NCBI GenBank assembly: GCA_014549065.1
Contig: JACDOX010000007.1
Span: 6,751,034 to 6,815,033 of the forward strand
Reading direction: 5' to 3'
From: Cardinalis cardinalis
Taxonomy: Eukaryota > Chordata > Aves > Passeriformes > Cardinalidae
DNA length: 64,000 nucleotides
Numbering within the stretch: position 1 is the first letter of the stretch; every line of letters starts with the position of its first letter. Of the stretch, positions 11,401-26,400 are shown piece after piece. Made by a program: the position numbers and the translations under genes. The notes beneath the pieces were generated by a model. It was given only the letters and a program-made list of their open reading frames with translations, searched no databases and had not been told where the DNA came from.

Positions 11401-14400
11401 TAGATTATATCTTCATTTAGGATACTGTACTGGTAAGAAAGTCTCACTGTAACACTCTAGAGTAGTGCATCTGTTCAATGTTGAAATCATGTTGTATATA
11501 AGAGAAGTAACCATACGTTCTNAAAACACCATAAATTAAAATTATCATATTAGTTCTCACAACTAAGTGTTTCTGAAACTCAAATTGCATGAAACGTTTC
11601 TTTGAATGGTGGAATAGCAAGGATTTTGTTTTCTAGAGTCCCCAAAACCAGTGTTGCTTAAAGTTACATTGAGAGCAGGACAATCCTTTNTTATGAACTC
11701 TTCCAATCCCAATTCAGATTAGTTATCCAAAGCAGTACAGTACTCCTAAAGTGATAAAGAGTTCTTTATTTTTCTCAAGAACTGAAATTATTTTCAATTT
11801 GCACAAAAATTTCATTTTGTGTGGAATTAAAAAAAGATTTCTAGACATTTGCTTTTTTTGTTCCAGTTCCAATACAGATGACCTCTGCTGATAAAATTGC
11901 AAAGAAACTGTTTAGATTTTGAACTGTTTCCTGTAGAAATGTTTCCTGTAGAAATATTTAAAGGGGCTTTTAATAAAGCATAGCCAGTNTTTTCTCCCTA
12001 AACTTGACCTAGTAGTCCATATAGCTGAGGAGTATGTTAATTCTGAAATCTAAATAAAGTAGCTAAAATATTTTATTAAAAATCACTGCTGATCATTTGT
12101 CAGAAACAGTAATCTCTAATGGCAATTTGGAATTATTTAATGATCTTCAGGAAAAAATGATTATGATAAATTTAGGAGTTGCTCAGAAATCTTTACGAAG
12201 GCTCAGTTGTCAGCTGCACAGGGATTCAAAGAAGTTTTTCTCTTGAGAACAATCTGGTTTCTTAAGTCAGGAACTAAATACAGAATTACTTTTCTGAAAA
12301 TCATAAACTACATTTTCTGAAGCATTTATGGTAACCTCTAATTTCAGCAAGAAAAGAAATTTGAGGCTTGCNTTGAAAATGGATACATATGCAATGGATG
12401 CTCTAACTTTCAGATGATGTTCCTGATGCCTAGGATTTTAACTGATTGTCCTTGAAAAAAATTATTAAAAAAATTATAAAAAAAAAAATTAACCACTTTT
12501 GTCAAGAAGTCAAATTGGGAAGTCTTGATAGACTGCTCATAAAAACCTGAGCAGTCATTTGCAGCTGGAATGCATCTNAAACACTTCTCTGGCAGCCTCT
12601 TTATTAAGGAGTTTCTGTACGTTTGCTGTTTAGCCTCGAAGAAGAGCTTTTTGCAGTTTTGATTGCTTGTTTTCTTTTTGCCTTACAGTGTCTACACAAA
12701 CTCTGCCTCTAAAATGCTGGCAATAGGATTTATTTTTTACAAATTTTGATCAGCTATTTGTCATATAGTCTGATTCTTCCTATGACCTGNATAATTGTCA
12801 TGATGTAGCTTGGCCTCTGACAGTAAATAATTGTTTCCTCAGAACTGAATTGCAATGGGTGAAAAAAAAAGAGCAAGTGAACTTGGAAAAGCTCTGCTTA
12901 TCCAACTTACTTTTCTTATTTCCTCTGCAGGGATTTTGTCTTAATCAGATCCAAATTCTAATACCACAAAGCATTTATGTGAAAAACTATATGCTAGTTC
13001 ACTTTTGCTAGGTATATATTTCTTGATAGAACTTTTTGAGTGAAAGTATTTGCATTTGTCTTCAACAGCAACTAAATCATAATTCTCTCTTTGGTTTTTT
13101 TAATTAAAGTTTCACTCTGTTGAGTAAATATGTANTTACAGTAATGGCCCATAAAATGTGTTGCTCAGGAAAGGATGATGTTGTCTTCAAGAACATCCAT
13201 TGTATTGTGTTTTATGGAAGAAAACATCACTCCTGCCTAATTTCTGTGGACCTGATGACCAGGTCTTCATTCAAAGCAGCTCATGACCTTCAATGCAAAG
13301 CAGTTTTTTAGACCTATTAAAGAGAGGAAGAGATGGACGTGAATTGTGACTTAGAGATTGGAGGGAGGAAGCAGGTGATGGAACTATGAGAATATGGAAT
13401 GTGGCTGAGAAGTGCAAGAGGANCAGTGGATAACTAGGCACAGATTTGGTACAAGTAGAAAGAAGAGATTAGTATAGAGGATAAACATATTATGAACATT
13501 CAGGTTGATTTTTGATCTATCCATAGTAAAGATAAAATTATCTATATGAAGGGATGTTATGGAAGCTTTTTTTTAAAGAAGGAGTTGATTTTAGTGAAAT
13601 TTAGTATCTAGTTTTCTGTCTAGACTTGAGAAATTCAAATGTCTAGCCCTTAACTTNTAAATTATTTCTTCATAGTTTTATACTAAATTTATTTGCTTTT
13701 ACTGTTTCAGTCCCTAGAAGTAACGCTTCCTCCTTATGACATAAAAAAAAGGAGAGTGGAGTAAGCGTTAACTAGTTTTCCTCACCCTCTTCTATTGNAG
13801 AGAAGAAGTAATACACTGCCTAACTTCTCTCTTTTTAACCCTCTCAGACATAACTTTCCCTGGTTTGATTCAATAGACTTACAGGGTTTGTGCACTTTTT
13901 AGGTTAGCCAGTGGAAGTCAACTGCTACTCAAGACTTCAGTAGTCTTGAGTGAAAACTTCATTAAAAACTCTAATACTTGAACTTCCTACACATATATGA
14001 GCTTGAGGGAAGCTACTCATTTTAGCATCTTAAATATTTATAGATATTATTTGCAGTTAAAATAATTTTTTAGTTCTGTGTTAAGATACTAATTTATTAG
14101 ACAGCTAATGTAGAAAACAATAAAAAAGTGGTATCACACTTGCCTGTCTGTTAGTATTGTTATATTTCAATATGTTTCTATATTGATTTTTACATTATTT
14201 ATATTTTTTCATGTCCTAGAATATTAGATCTTATAAAAAATTGAAGACCTTCTTTTCCTTTCTAGTACCAATACTGGCTTGTGGTGGTGATGACTGCAAA
14301 ATAAGTTTGTTCATACAGCAGAATGGTCAGGTAATTGCAATTTTTGTCTGTTGCTCAGAGCGTTACTGAGTTTTCTGCTTCTTTTCAAATGTGCTGGTGA

Positions 14401-17400
14401 TTTTTTCCAAGTTCTTCATTAAGTCCTTTCTGTCTCTACGTAGCCATTGCATGCAACAACCTTTTTTCAAATAGTTCCTCCATTTTTCTAGGTAATGATG
14501 AAATACCCATGCAGAATATTGACATTGAATTCAGTGCATGAAAGTGTTTTTCTTAATTTTTTCCCCTGTGTGAAGATAGCCTGTTGCTATTCCCACTGAT
14601 ACAAAATAGCTGCAACTGTCCTCCTTTATTAAGTATCCAGGATTGAGTTGTTCATATGGAAATGTTACTTTCATTCTNTAAATTCTTATAATAAAACTGT
14701 TACGACTCCTGAGGAATTTCTATGTTTGTTGCTAAGTGGGCCCTTTATGCTTGACTGCTTTTGAACATCAAAAAAAAAGTATTTTTAGGAGTATCTGATC
14801 TTATAAAAGCACATATTTTTCATGTTATTTGGAAGCTGGCNATTTTTAGTTTTTCATACAGATAAATATTCCTTTTGAGCAGTAGAGAAACATTATGTCC
14901 TCTTTTGCATCTGTTCAGAGGTTTTGTTAGATTCTAAAGCATGTGTAATGACTGTTTTCCAAAACAGAGCTNAGCATCAGTTCTTTCCTTCTCTCACTGC
15001 CTTAAAAAAACCCTTCAAATCACAAATGGTCTCCCATTGCATCAGTGAAGCTACCATTTAGAACCCCTCTTTGAAACTGGCATATATAGAACCACTTAGT
15101 CTGCTGCAATTGCTCAGACACACTCCCTTTAGGGATTAAAGAATAGATACTCCTTAATTCTTTTGGGGTTTTTTTTGAGAGAGATAAAAGCTACTTAATT
15201 GATAATTTTGCCTGTTTGTGCTGCTATGTACAGTAATAAGATTTTTTGGTTGCTGTTGTTGCCAGTAAGATAAGTACTTCATCCCCTTCTTCTATGTTTA
15301 ATGATTTCTTGACCACTGAGAAGAAAAGAAGGGTGCTTGGTTAGATTTGTTTTTTTCTTTTTTCCCGTGTAGCTTGGACGTTATGTCAGTTTAATGAATT
15401 CTCTGGGAATTAGCAAAGGCAAAATGCCACTATTGATTCTCAATGTGTTACAGAAAGACTTTTATCTCAGGGACTGTGTGATTGGTTTTTCTCCTTCAGA
15501 GTTGGAAATTTGTTTTCTTGTATGATTCAGGTTAACAAACTATATACAGTTTGACTGCCAAAAATGTTCAGAGATACATAACTTATTTTGTCCATTGTTG
15601 GCCAAACTTTCTGGTATAACAATAGTCTGCCATTTTAAAAGGCAGTCAGTCTGTGGAGGGTAAAGGACGGTAACTTGAATTAACAAGTTCCCTCTTAAGC
15701 TTCATAAGCAAGTTTGTGCTGTCTTTTTTTGGAGGTAGGAAACTTGATTTATGCAAGGGGTGTGCAGTTTTGTTTTGCATGTGTTATTTTTCACAGTTTC
15801 AATTTCAGAAAGTATTTTCACCAGATGTTGTGGCAGAGTTGGTGTTCAGAATATCTCTTAAATGAGGTGGGACTTCTTGTTGATGTCTGTCTTAACTTTC
15901 CAGAACATCTCTTCTAGCTAAGTGAACTGTCCAGGCCTCAAAGAGAAGAGCCTGTGTTGTGCTTTACAACTATTAACATAATTAAAACATCCTTGCAAGC
16001 CCTCTGACATGAATTTCTGCCTAGCTGCTAAATCTAGTTCATCAGGTTCTCAGATCTACTAACACCTTTTTTATGGCTTCTTAGCAGTATTAAAGGTATT
16101 TGAAGGAAGTGTTACTATAGCCTTGCCATTTTTTACTGGAACTTGGCATAGGAGAGTGATTAGAATCTTAGCTCCTGTGTCATTCCCTTACTGGTCAGGG
16201 CCTGTAGCTCTGTTCAGTTAATTCAGTGACTCTTGTAGAGCACTTCCTTTAGTTAACATCCTGAAAAAGGTTGTTCTGAATATGAGTATAAATGCAGAGG
16301 TAGAACATGCATTCATAATAGAGCATTCTTATGAAACTTAAAGGGCACTCACTGTTAGACTGGGAGGGACGATGAGGCATCTTTACTTAGCTTATTCAGG
16401 CTACCTTTTGGTAAACTCATTAATTTTGCAGTCAAACTGTATTTATTCATTAAAAACTGCTTGATTTTTAAAACTGAGTGGGCATGCTTTTCATCTTTTG
16501 AGACTCCTTACCCACAGATCCTTTTCTGTGTTACATAGTAGAGAGAAAATGAATTCTTTGCTTTTCTGTCTTGTTGGAAGAGAGTATTGATTTATAAAAG
16601 TATCCAGGGAAAAATCTTTCAGAAACCATAATATGTCTTCCTGCTAGGGATATAACATCTACAGATGTAGCCTGTGGAGGGCAAGTAAATAAACCAGCAG
16701 ATTAAATTAGAGTTTTAAACCAAAACATTTCTATTTGAGCTTTGTTTNTCTGAGAAGATGGTGCGCCATGTATTTTGGGTTCCACCCAAATAGTTTGGCA
16801 NAGTTGAGAAGTGGAATAGGGGGATGAATCAAAGATAATTCAGGCTCTTTTTGATCTGTTGAGATTAACAGCTGCATAGAAGAGGGGTATCACATCTAGT
16901 GTCTGCTGGAGAAAAAATGAGAAGACTTGGACCACTATTGCCAAATTTACCAAACTACTAGCCAGGCTACTAGCCTGGTCCTGAAAGAGATGTACCCAAA
17001 GTGTGGGCAGGATTAGTTGTGCAGAGTGTGCTGGGCATGTCCACAGCTTCATTAGTTGTGCTGCCTACAGAACAGCTGTATTCTTTGCTTAAAAGAAAGG
17101 AGACCAGATTGCTGCTAAGCAACAATGTTCAGAGATTAGGCTGGGAAAGCCTGTGAAGTAGTCAGACCAGGAGGTTTTGTTAGATTTAACTGTTGGTGCT
17201 ATAACCTCTTATGTATCCAGTGAGGACCAAGTGGAAACTGAAACAGAGAAGAAATATGAGACTATAAAAACAAAATCTGTAAAAAGAGAGAAGAATGACA
17301 GCTCAAAACACTGGTATATATAGAATCTAGACAATAATAGAAACTTTGAATCACCTAAAAGTAATGACCATGTGCATCTGCATGAACCTTTATACTGATT

Positions 17401-20400
17401 CAATTTTAGAACTGAATACATCTGAAGAAACTGAATATAGGATGCCAAGAGACATAAACTTCAAAGAAAAGGGCAAGAACAATACTAAAAATCCTAGCAT
17501 AACAGCATGCACTCCTCCTTGCTCAGTTTCAGTCAACAGTTTTAATTTTTATGGGAACCAATATCTTGAAAACTTTTACTGAATCATAAAATCTTAGAAT
17601 ATCTCAAGTCTGAGGAGTCCCATAAGGACTGCTGATTCCAATTCCTTGCTCCTCNTGTACCACCTAAAACTAAATCATGTGACCAAGAATGTTGTGTTCC
17701 TCATGCTTCGCTTCNGTATGTGGTAATAGCCCTTGTGTTCACCTCTATTTTCCAGCCACTGTACTGACTCTGCTCACATGGGTGAAGAGTGGAGGATGTT
17801 GTTATAGGGATGGGAAAGCAGCATGAGTCCATTTAAGGGACTGGATGCATTTTCAGGGGTTTGGGGCTATGTCTCTNCAGCAGTGGGGCCTCATACACCA
17901 TCTGGTGCTGGTATTACTGCCATGAGTGAATATGAGGTAATAAAATTCAGCAGCCTCCACCTTAAATCATGTGGATAGGTCAGTGGGTCTATTCAATGTA
18001 ACCATATAAAAATTAGTACAGACTTCTAGCTGACTATTTAAGTATGCTNGTTCTGCAGCACAAAAGAACTGCATGCTTGACTTCAAGCTAAGTAGTGCCT
18101 AAATACCTGTTCAGGAAATGACTTAGAAATCTGGNGTGGTATTAATAATCTCAAAATAATTAGTTTTACTCTTTTAGGGGAAAACAAAAGGCTGCTTTTC
18201 TTAATAGATCTCTTTGATGTAAGATGGGTAATTATAAAAAAACCCACACCACAACACGTTGAAAAGAGAAAATGATTAGATGTGTGTTGAGATTAATATT
18301 AGGGTCAAGTTTCAGGAGATGCACACACTGTTTTAGTGTTAAAGAAAGAATAAAAGAGAAGGATGTTAGCAACAGTTCAGCCTGAACAAATCTTTCAGTT
18401 NGAAAAAAAGTTACCAACTAACCTTGATGACTATAAAATACAGAGCATTTACTCAAAGATCATATAAAGGAATAAATAAATGTGTTTTATCTANTATCTG
18501 AAATATCAATTGCTGAAGATATTTTTTATGTATTGCCAGAAGCATGTCATCTTCAGAACAATCTTTAGGTTGCTATTTCATGTCACTTCCTGGACTGTTC
18601 CTTCCTGCCTTTACACATAACCTGTTAGGTGTTTAACATAAGCATCTCTCTGGAATGCCCTATCTGGAAGTGCCNGTGGCTGCACAAGTGACCAGCCAAA
18701 TGAGGCTTAAGTGGCTGCGAGAACACATTCTTAAGGCCTAAACTTTCTGATTTGGAAGTATCTGATCAGCTTAGTCTGATCATGTATCCTGTTCTGGTCA
18801 TGTATCTCATATATAGATGGTTCTGNAGTTTTAGGGATGTTTTACAAGGGCATGGAGTTACAGGAAGAGGGGCANTGGCTTCAAACTGAAAGAGAGTAGG
18901 TTTACAGTAGAAATTAGGAAGAAATTCTTTACTGTNANAATGGAACAGTAGCCCAGNGAAGTTGTGGATGCCCCATCNCTGGAGCAGCTTGAGGCCAGNT
19001 TGGATGGGGCTTTGAGCAGCCTGGTCTAGTGGAAAGTGTCCCTGCTCATGGCTGGAGAGGGTGGATCTAGATGATCTTTAATGTCTTTTCCAAATGAAAC
19101 CATTTTATGATTGTGACTGNAAATGTGTGATGAGGAGAGGCAGAGTAACACTGACGGGAAGGTGGTTTTGAGGAGTATCAGAAATGTTGGATCAAAGAGA
19201 GAGGCACCAATTTCTGAGTATGGATTCTTTTTCATACACATACAAATTTTTCCTTTTTTCTTTTTCCCTGTCACAGATTGGAAGAGAGACCTCAGTTTCA
19301 GACTTGTACTCATTTAGTCATAGTTTTAAGTAGGCCTAGGTAAAGGATTTAGTAGAATATAATGCCAGAAATAATGTCATAAGTTATGCATGCTAATGTA
19401 GCTGTTTTAACTAGTGTTTTAACTGTAACAGTTACTTCAGACATTGAAATTCAACTTGGAATAAAAAAATGTCATGGAAATAGNGGTATTTCTGGGCAAA
19501 GAAAAGCAGAAATGGGTTAAATTCTNAGTAAGGAGTAAATAGTTGTACTTTAGTCAAAATAAAACAGTAATGTTANATATGTTATAAATGAAAATAAATT
19601 ACTAGTGAAAGTTCTTAAAAGGGAATCCAGACTGTATTTGCATTCTGGTGTTCCTGAGCCCGTGTTCATCATCAGCAGTTCTTGATGTATACCTTCCTTT
19701 TTTCAATATTTTGTCAATAAACTTAAGAAACATAGAGTATATTTCCAGTGCCGTAACTGATTCTTATTAATAATATTCTATTATAAATATATAAATATAA
19801 ATTAATTTTTGAAAATAATGTCAAAGCATTTACTCTTCTTTTTGTGCTTGATTTTACCTGTATTGATTTTCTTCATCATCTGCAGTTATATCCACTTCAA
19901 ACAAATACAAGAAATTACTTGTCACATCAAACCTGCATTATGTTATTCTTTGTGTACCACAGTAAGCCTGATAAACTTTAAAAAAAATTTAGTGGTGTCA
20001 CAGGGAGACTGTAGCCTCTTGAAGGTGTGCACCTTAAATTCACCTCCTTTCCTGCTCATATATGGGTTACCGGTGCTTATCCAGTGGTGGCAAAACAAAA
20101 AAGGCCCGTCTTGAATCTGTGTGTAAATTACAATCCTTAGTTGTGGCTTATTTTTTTCTCTGTTTCANATAATAGAAGCTATAAATACAAAAGACTTGAA
20201 AAAATAAAGCGTATTGCTGATAAGTGCATGGTCATTAGGTGCATTTCTGCGATGTAACAGGAGTTTTTATTCAGTTTCAGAAAACNTTAATACTCCCTGG
20301 CCATGAAGATTGGATAAGAGGCGTTGAGTGGGCAGTCTGTGGTCAGTATGTAAGATGAATAAAGTGCAATAGTGGTTTAATGGCAGTCCTAGAGTTTTAC

Positions 20401-23400
20401 CCCTCCAAGAGTTGACCTTGATGCACTGTAGCACCTAAGCTCTTGTGGTTGTGATGTTTGTTTTCCTGNGGTGGTGGTAATTAATATTAAAAATCAAGAT
20501 GAAACTTTGTATCCTTTTAAAACATTTTTCTTGCTTGTTTCAGGTATGTTTACCTGACTGGTACTTAAATGCAAANAAATTGGGGTTTTAGCAGTTTATC
20601 CTGTTCAATATGCAAATGTNTGTATCTGAGTGAGGAAGAGTAGGGGGAAATAGCATGTTCATATTTTCTTTTCTTGCTTCCTCTCCACCCCTTTTTTTTT
20701 ATTTTTAATTGGGAAATTACAAGGAAAATCTCTTCAGACATTAAGTAATCAAGTAGTTATTGCAATGACACAAAAAAAGGAATTTGAGGATGCTACNAGA
20801 CTGGAGAAAAAAAAGGAGGAAAGGAGATTTTGACAAGTATTGAGACTGATAGAATTCCAAAAGCCAATGCCCATAAATAGAAGCACTGTACATGTTATAT
20901 GTATAACATGTACAGTGCTTACCTTATCTTCCACATCTTAAAATCATGGACATATTCCTAGTGTGTTATAAAATAGTGGAGAATTTGAATTGTANTAGGG
21001 AAATTTGAATTTGAATGGTAGGGAAAGTGAATTGATGTTGAAATAAAACNGAATTTTTTTATGATACTGTGTACAATAGGAAAAATTGGGATAATGCTGC
21101 TAGGTGCATGTGTGGAAGGATGGTAGGTTAGTCATGGCAGTGATTGCAGTGAAAATATGGCTCTATTNTTTTTTTCTTCTTTTTCTGAAAACAAATAGGT
21201 GAAGACCTTTTCTTAGCAAGCTGTGCTCAGGACTGTTTGATAAGAATTTGGAAAGTATGTACAAAATTAAAGCAGCTTCCAGAAAGTGATGATGATTCCA
21301 TAAAACTGAAAGAGAATGTTTTTACTGTTAAAGGTAGGTAACAGCTATAAAATTCTCTGGCACAACTTTTCNTTTGTCTATCTTTTCATGGTTCTGGGGA
21401 AGCTTACAAGCTGTTTGTTTTGTGTTGACTGCCTTATTTTTAGCTGTTAAGAAAGCAGACTTACTGTTGTAAAGCCAAAAGTTAATGATATATTACACTA
21501 AATGGTAAGTCAGTGAGAGGGCTTAATACCAACATNGGTTGTTATTGTTATACATATTCCAAATGCAATATGTAGGACACTTATTTGTCTGTGGGAGAGA
21601 AGCTGTTCTGTAGTTCTCCANTTTAATAGCTTAGCTTTCATTTTCTTTTGAATTCAATTAATTAAAAGGTGCTGCTGTAACTTAAAGATTAGAAAAATAC
21701 TGCAAATAACAGATAAGTATGTGCAGGCTTACTTTATGGTCATTTAATGAGCTGTTTAAGCACAGTAACATCAGATACTTGCATTGCTGACATTGTAGGG
21801 TAAATGGTTTGGCAANCTAGTTAATATAATGAAGGTATGTGTAGAAAGCACTCATGATACTTCCTGCAAATCCTGATTCCCTGTTTGAAGTATCTTAATG
21901 CTTGTGTTTGCAGTCATTTGAAGATGCAAATATACGTAAGAGTATGCATGGTGCCAATTTAGGGCATTTATTTCAACACTGCGTGAGAGTTCTGCAGGAA
22001 TTCTGAGACCCTTCTGAGGCAATACACTGACCTGTGACCAGAAATCTGATCCTCAGTGCTTGTGCCAAAGTAGGATTTCAAGGAGCTCTTCAGTGTCAGG
22101 AAGCTTTTGAGATGTTGGTAGATGTTGAAAGCGTTGATTATTTTCACTGAAGATATCAGAAATGACCTNGTCTTTCTTGGCTTTTAGAAAGAAATATGCT
22201 TTTCTCTGATTTGTGGTAGATACTGACACGTCATATGCAGTTTCTTTGGAGTCTGTGTTGGCTGGTCATGAAAACTGGGTGTATGCAGTTCACTGGCAAC
22301 CTTCATTTTCCAAAGGTAAAAAGATATCAAACACTTACCANTGTTAAGTGTCGTATACATAGAGTACAGTCATGTGTCTTTGTATTGTGTTTGCATGTTC
22401 AATTGTTCCTGTAGAGATGACAGTCTTTAAATTCTGCAAATAACGTTTTATGAGTAGATTCCTGGAGTATCAGTTTTTCTCAAGCATGTAACTTTAGGCA
22501 TTAGTGCAGACTCCCATTGAAAGTGTTATTTATAGTTTAATTTTACATTTTGCTCTAGTATTTATCTTTCTTTTAAAATCCTTAAATTCTGACAGCCTTG
22601 TTTGCAGTACTGGTTTGCTGTTATGTATCTGCCTGACATAAGGGAAGGAGATTCTTGAATTGACATTGCACAGTCAGAACACCCTTGACTATTTGTACTG
22701 GCAAAGGTGTCTTTTTTTCTGATATATTTTAGAGTTACTGATGGCAGGTGATTTCAGCAGTACAAAGAACAGCTTTGCTGGTGTATACAACACTTGAACA
22801 GCAGAGTGCCATTAGAATGTCAAAATACACTTAGTGAAAGACGCAGGACTTGCTTTAAAAATATTGGTTTAGTTATCTGGTCCTTAAACTTTTCTCTTTT
22901 TTTCTAAATTAGACACCAGTAAAATATTTAGCCTTTTAGAACAAGGTTTAGGCACAGTGTAGGCCTGTCAGCTTTGTACTGCAATCTGAAAACTGTCCTG
23001 TTAGACCATGAAGTTTTCCAGGTGCTTCCATATACATGAAGCTTGTATATCCTCTGCTTCTGTTCTGTGGCCTGCCCAGTGCTGGGTTCCCTAAAATAGA
23101 TTTTCACTAGAGGCAAACTGATCTGAGGGACACATTCTCAGTGCAGAAGGTAAGGTGGGAAGTCTGTTGCTGACATATAACCTCATGAGATGCCTGCCAA
23201 TATCTCTTTATTATCAAGAAAAGTTCCTCAGTGGTTTTCCTACAGGTTTTACAACTGGTGATGAACCAGCTCCCTCTTTTGCATTCCGTGTTGGGCTTTT
23301 TTTCTGGAGTGTTTCATTGCGTTCTGGGGAGCAGTCCTGAGCTACTGTATGTGCTACAGGGTGCTAGAGTCTGCTGAAGTCAGTAGCAAGCCTAACAATT

Positions 23401-26400
23401 TGGGAAAAAAACCCAAATAGTAAATACTGGGCAATTATTTTAAACTGTAAATGGCTCAGTAAAGACTTACTTAAGGAATGGAACCAAGAACTGCTGTGCA
23501 TTCTCTTTGTGAAACTCTAGCTTTTCCTCCGAATTATATTTAATTCAATATAAGTTTGGAGTGAGAAAACTGGAATATGGTTGTTCTCATGTATGTGTTT
23601 TACTTTTTCTTTGGGTGATTATGGCTGAGAATACAATATCTCCTAAAGAATGCTGGGCAAGAATGTAGAGCCTGTAAATTTGGCATATAAGAAATGCATT
23701 GCGTGTCTCTGATGCTGAACAATTTTTTAATGTGTTTATATTTCAGTATTACCTAATTTCTTCAGAACATATGCTCCTAGGTTGTAGGGTAATCATTTTC
23801 CTTGTACTGTAGATGGCAGCATTCAACAACCAATGAGGATATTATCTGCATCAATGGACAAAACTGTGATCATCTGGGAACCTGATAAAGAATCTGGAGT
23901 CTGGCTAGAACAGGCAAGTGTCAGTCTTTCTCACAATATGTGCTGTATGCAAGTTACGTTTCCATCATGTGTGTACTGTAGGGAGCAAAAACTCTCTAAA
24001 ATTCTGGCAGAGAAAGGCTAAGTGTTTTCTTGCAAANATACTCATTCTGATGCTCTGTTGTGAGTAAAACTGTATTTTAAAAAAGGGATACAATATGATT
24101 TTTATTGCTTGTTTGTTTTCTTATTGCTGTACTGGGGAGTTTATAAGGGGTGCTTGTGCTCAACTGTCATTCAGAATGTACAAGGCAGGGGCTGCATAGT
24201 AATGCATGCTATATGCTCCTGGTAAGAGGAAGAAACCCTCCTGAACTATTTGCAGTTCACCCTTGTGGGAATGTGACCTAAGCAGTTACCACAAAGCAGC
24301 TGACATGCAATTCACAAGCCTGATTTTACTCACAGTAACTTGGTTGTGTCATTAAGTTTTTCTTTCATTTGAACTGAATACTCATGTGTCACTCATGTAG
24401 TATTCTGAAGGCTGTTCTGATGTGGATCATCCTAAATAAACAAGTAGTACAACCATATTTCTTCAGTGCTTTGATTGATGTCTTTTCAGTTGACCTGCTT
24501 TTCCAAATTGCAGTAGTTCAGTTGAAGATGTTTTTGTTGGGTTATGCCAGCCATTGTTTGAGGTCTTTCCTGTCACAAAGAAAGTTCCAATTGTCTCTTG
24601 GGTGAAAAGATGGGAATTACAAAAGGGTATTTAATTTTCCCTCTATTTCATTGAAAAATTCTGATGCCTTTGTGCTTGAAGTAGAAATTAGTTCATAAAA
24701 GGGCAATCACATAGAGGTGCCATTTGATGTCCCTAGGTGTAACAGGGAGTTATGGCTAAATTCACAAGCTTCTAAAAACAGGTTGTGTAGTAAAGCTTGT
24801 TGCAAGTTGTGATTCTTTAATTTTACATTCTCTTTGCATTGGTTTTACCACAAATGTGTAGCTTTAAGTTCAGATTAGACATTTTAACTGCAAAAATCCA
24901 TTTTGCATCATGAGAGGAAAATCTGAGCTGGAAGCCTGCAGGGAGGAAGGGCACAAGGGGAACATCCCAGTTTCTCTCTTTCATCATGATATGATGAACG
25001 AGATGTCTTCAGAAATTCATTCCCCTGCTCAGAGGTGAGACTAGAATTCTGCCTCTAGCATGGCATGTCAAAGTCTCTTCAATATGAGTGGTATTTTTTT
25101 TGAATGAGTGCTAATAAAACTGAACTACTAGTGCAGTGCCATTTAAAATGGGACATTGGTTCATTTTGTTTTGGTCTTAAAAGAGGCTGTATAGGAATAG
25201 GGGAGTTGAAAGCTGGAAAGAGTTCAAGACATAATGTCAAGTTTTATTCAAGACATAAGACCAAATCAAGAAATTGTGGTCTTATGTCTTGAATAAAACT
25301 TGAAAATGTAACTTTATTAATCTTTTAATAAAATTATAAAAGTGGAGGGGCACTAGAGTAACTGTAAGGCCTGTGGGTATGCATGTGTGCATATGTGATA
25401 AGTCNTAAGAGAAGCGCAAGACAGAGGCCAGAATATGCCACAGAAGGAGTGTGGATCAAACTGCAGCTATTCATGGAAAAACAGGGAAGTGAAAGTATGC
25501 TACGGAATTATAGGTGGCCTTTGAGTCCCAGTAAAAGATATGTAGAATATGTAAATATGTAAACATGTCTCAGAAATTAAAAGAAAAGGGGGAAATATAG
25601 TATGTATTGTATAGATGGCCATGCCCTGATGAGTCCTGGTTGCTCTTGATGGGCTGCAGCTGTGATGTCCTTCAGTGGGCTGCAGCTGTAGCTAGTCAAG
25701 ATAACTGGGATAAAAGNGGGTGGGTTGGCCAGTCAGGGAGAGCCTGGAAGGAGTCNTGACTAAGAAGGAATGATCTGCTGAAGAAGAAGTCAGTGCTGTG
25801 AAGAGTTGCCCCCAAGAGAATACCGAGAAGATATGGGAGTCTAGAAATATGAATACAACAGGGAATCTTGGAAATTAAGTAGGAAAAAAAAAAAAAGTAC
25901 TTGGAACTACTGTTTCTTTGGATCATTTTCCTTAATTGTGCAACAGATGATAAGGAACTGTTGCATCCAACAAGCTGGACTGAAACACAGAACGTTTGGG
26001 TTTGCATCTAATCTATTGCAGTGTTTTCTTTCCCTTGGGGGAATCCTATCTTGAGATGAATATGGAGGGAGGCTCCATTCAACTGGCTCACAGCTTTAAT
26101 TCCCATGACATTTCAGTACTTAACTTTGCAATTAAAATATTCCTNGAATGTGTTTGTGTGTGTAATGTGAACTTTTGTCTAGAGGTACTTTTTCATCTCA
26201 CAAAGTAAGAATGATTTTGTAGGAACAGAAGGCCATTTTCATGTATATTTCACTTCTGTTCATTAATTTAGGTACGGGTAGGTGAAGTGGGTGGCAATAC
26301 TCTTGGATTTTTTGACTGCCAGTTTAGTCCAGATGGTTCGATGATCATCGCTCATGCTTTCCATGGAGCACTACACCTTTGGAAACAGGATACAGTTAAT

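Larger units (their letters stand above)
14331..20274 (+). other. ELP2: ELP2 intron 6 (5.9 kb, the largest)
   Basis: Contains CR1 fragments at about 17.6 kb (minus) and 18.84-19.12 kb (plus). The rest is AT-rich with no supported gene. The open frames here, including 17346-17582 and 19809-20114, lack family features. Confidence 0.85.
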
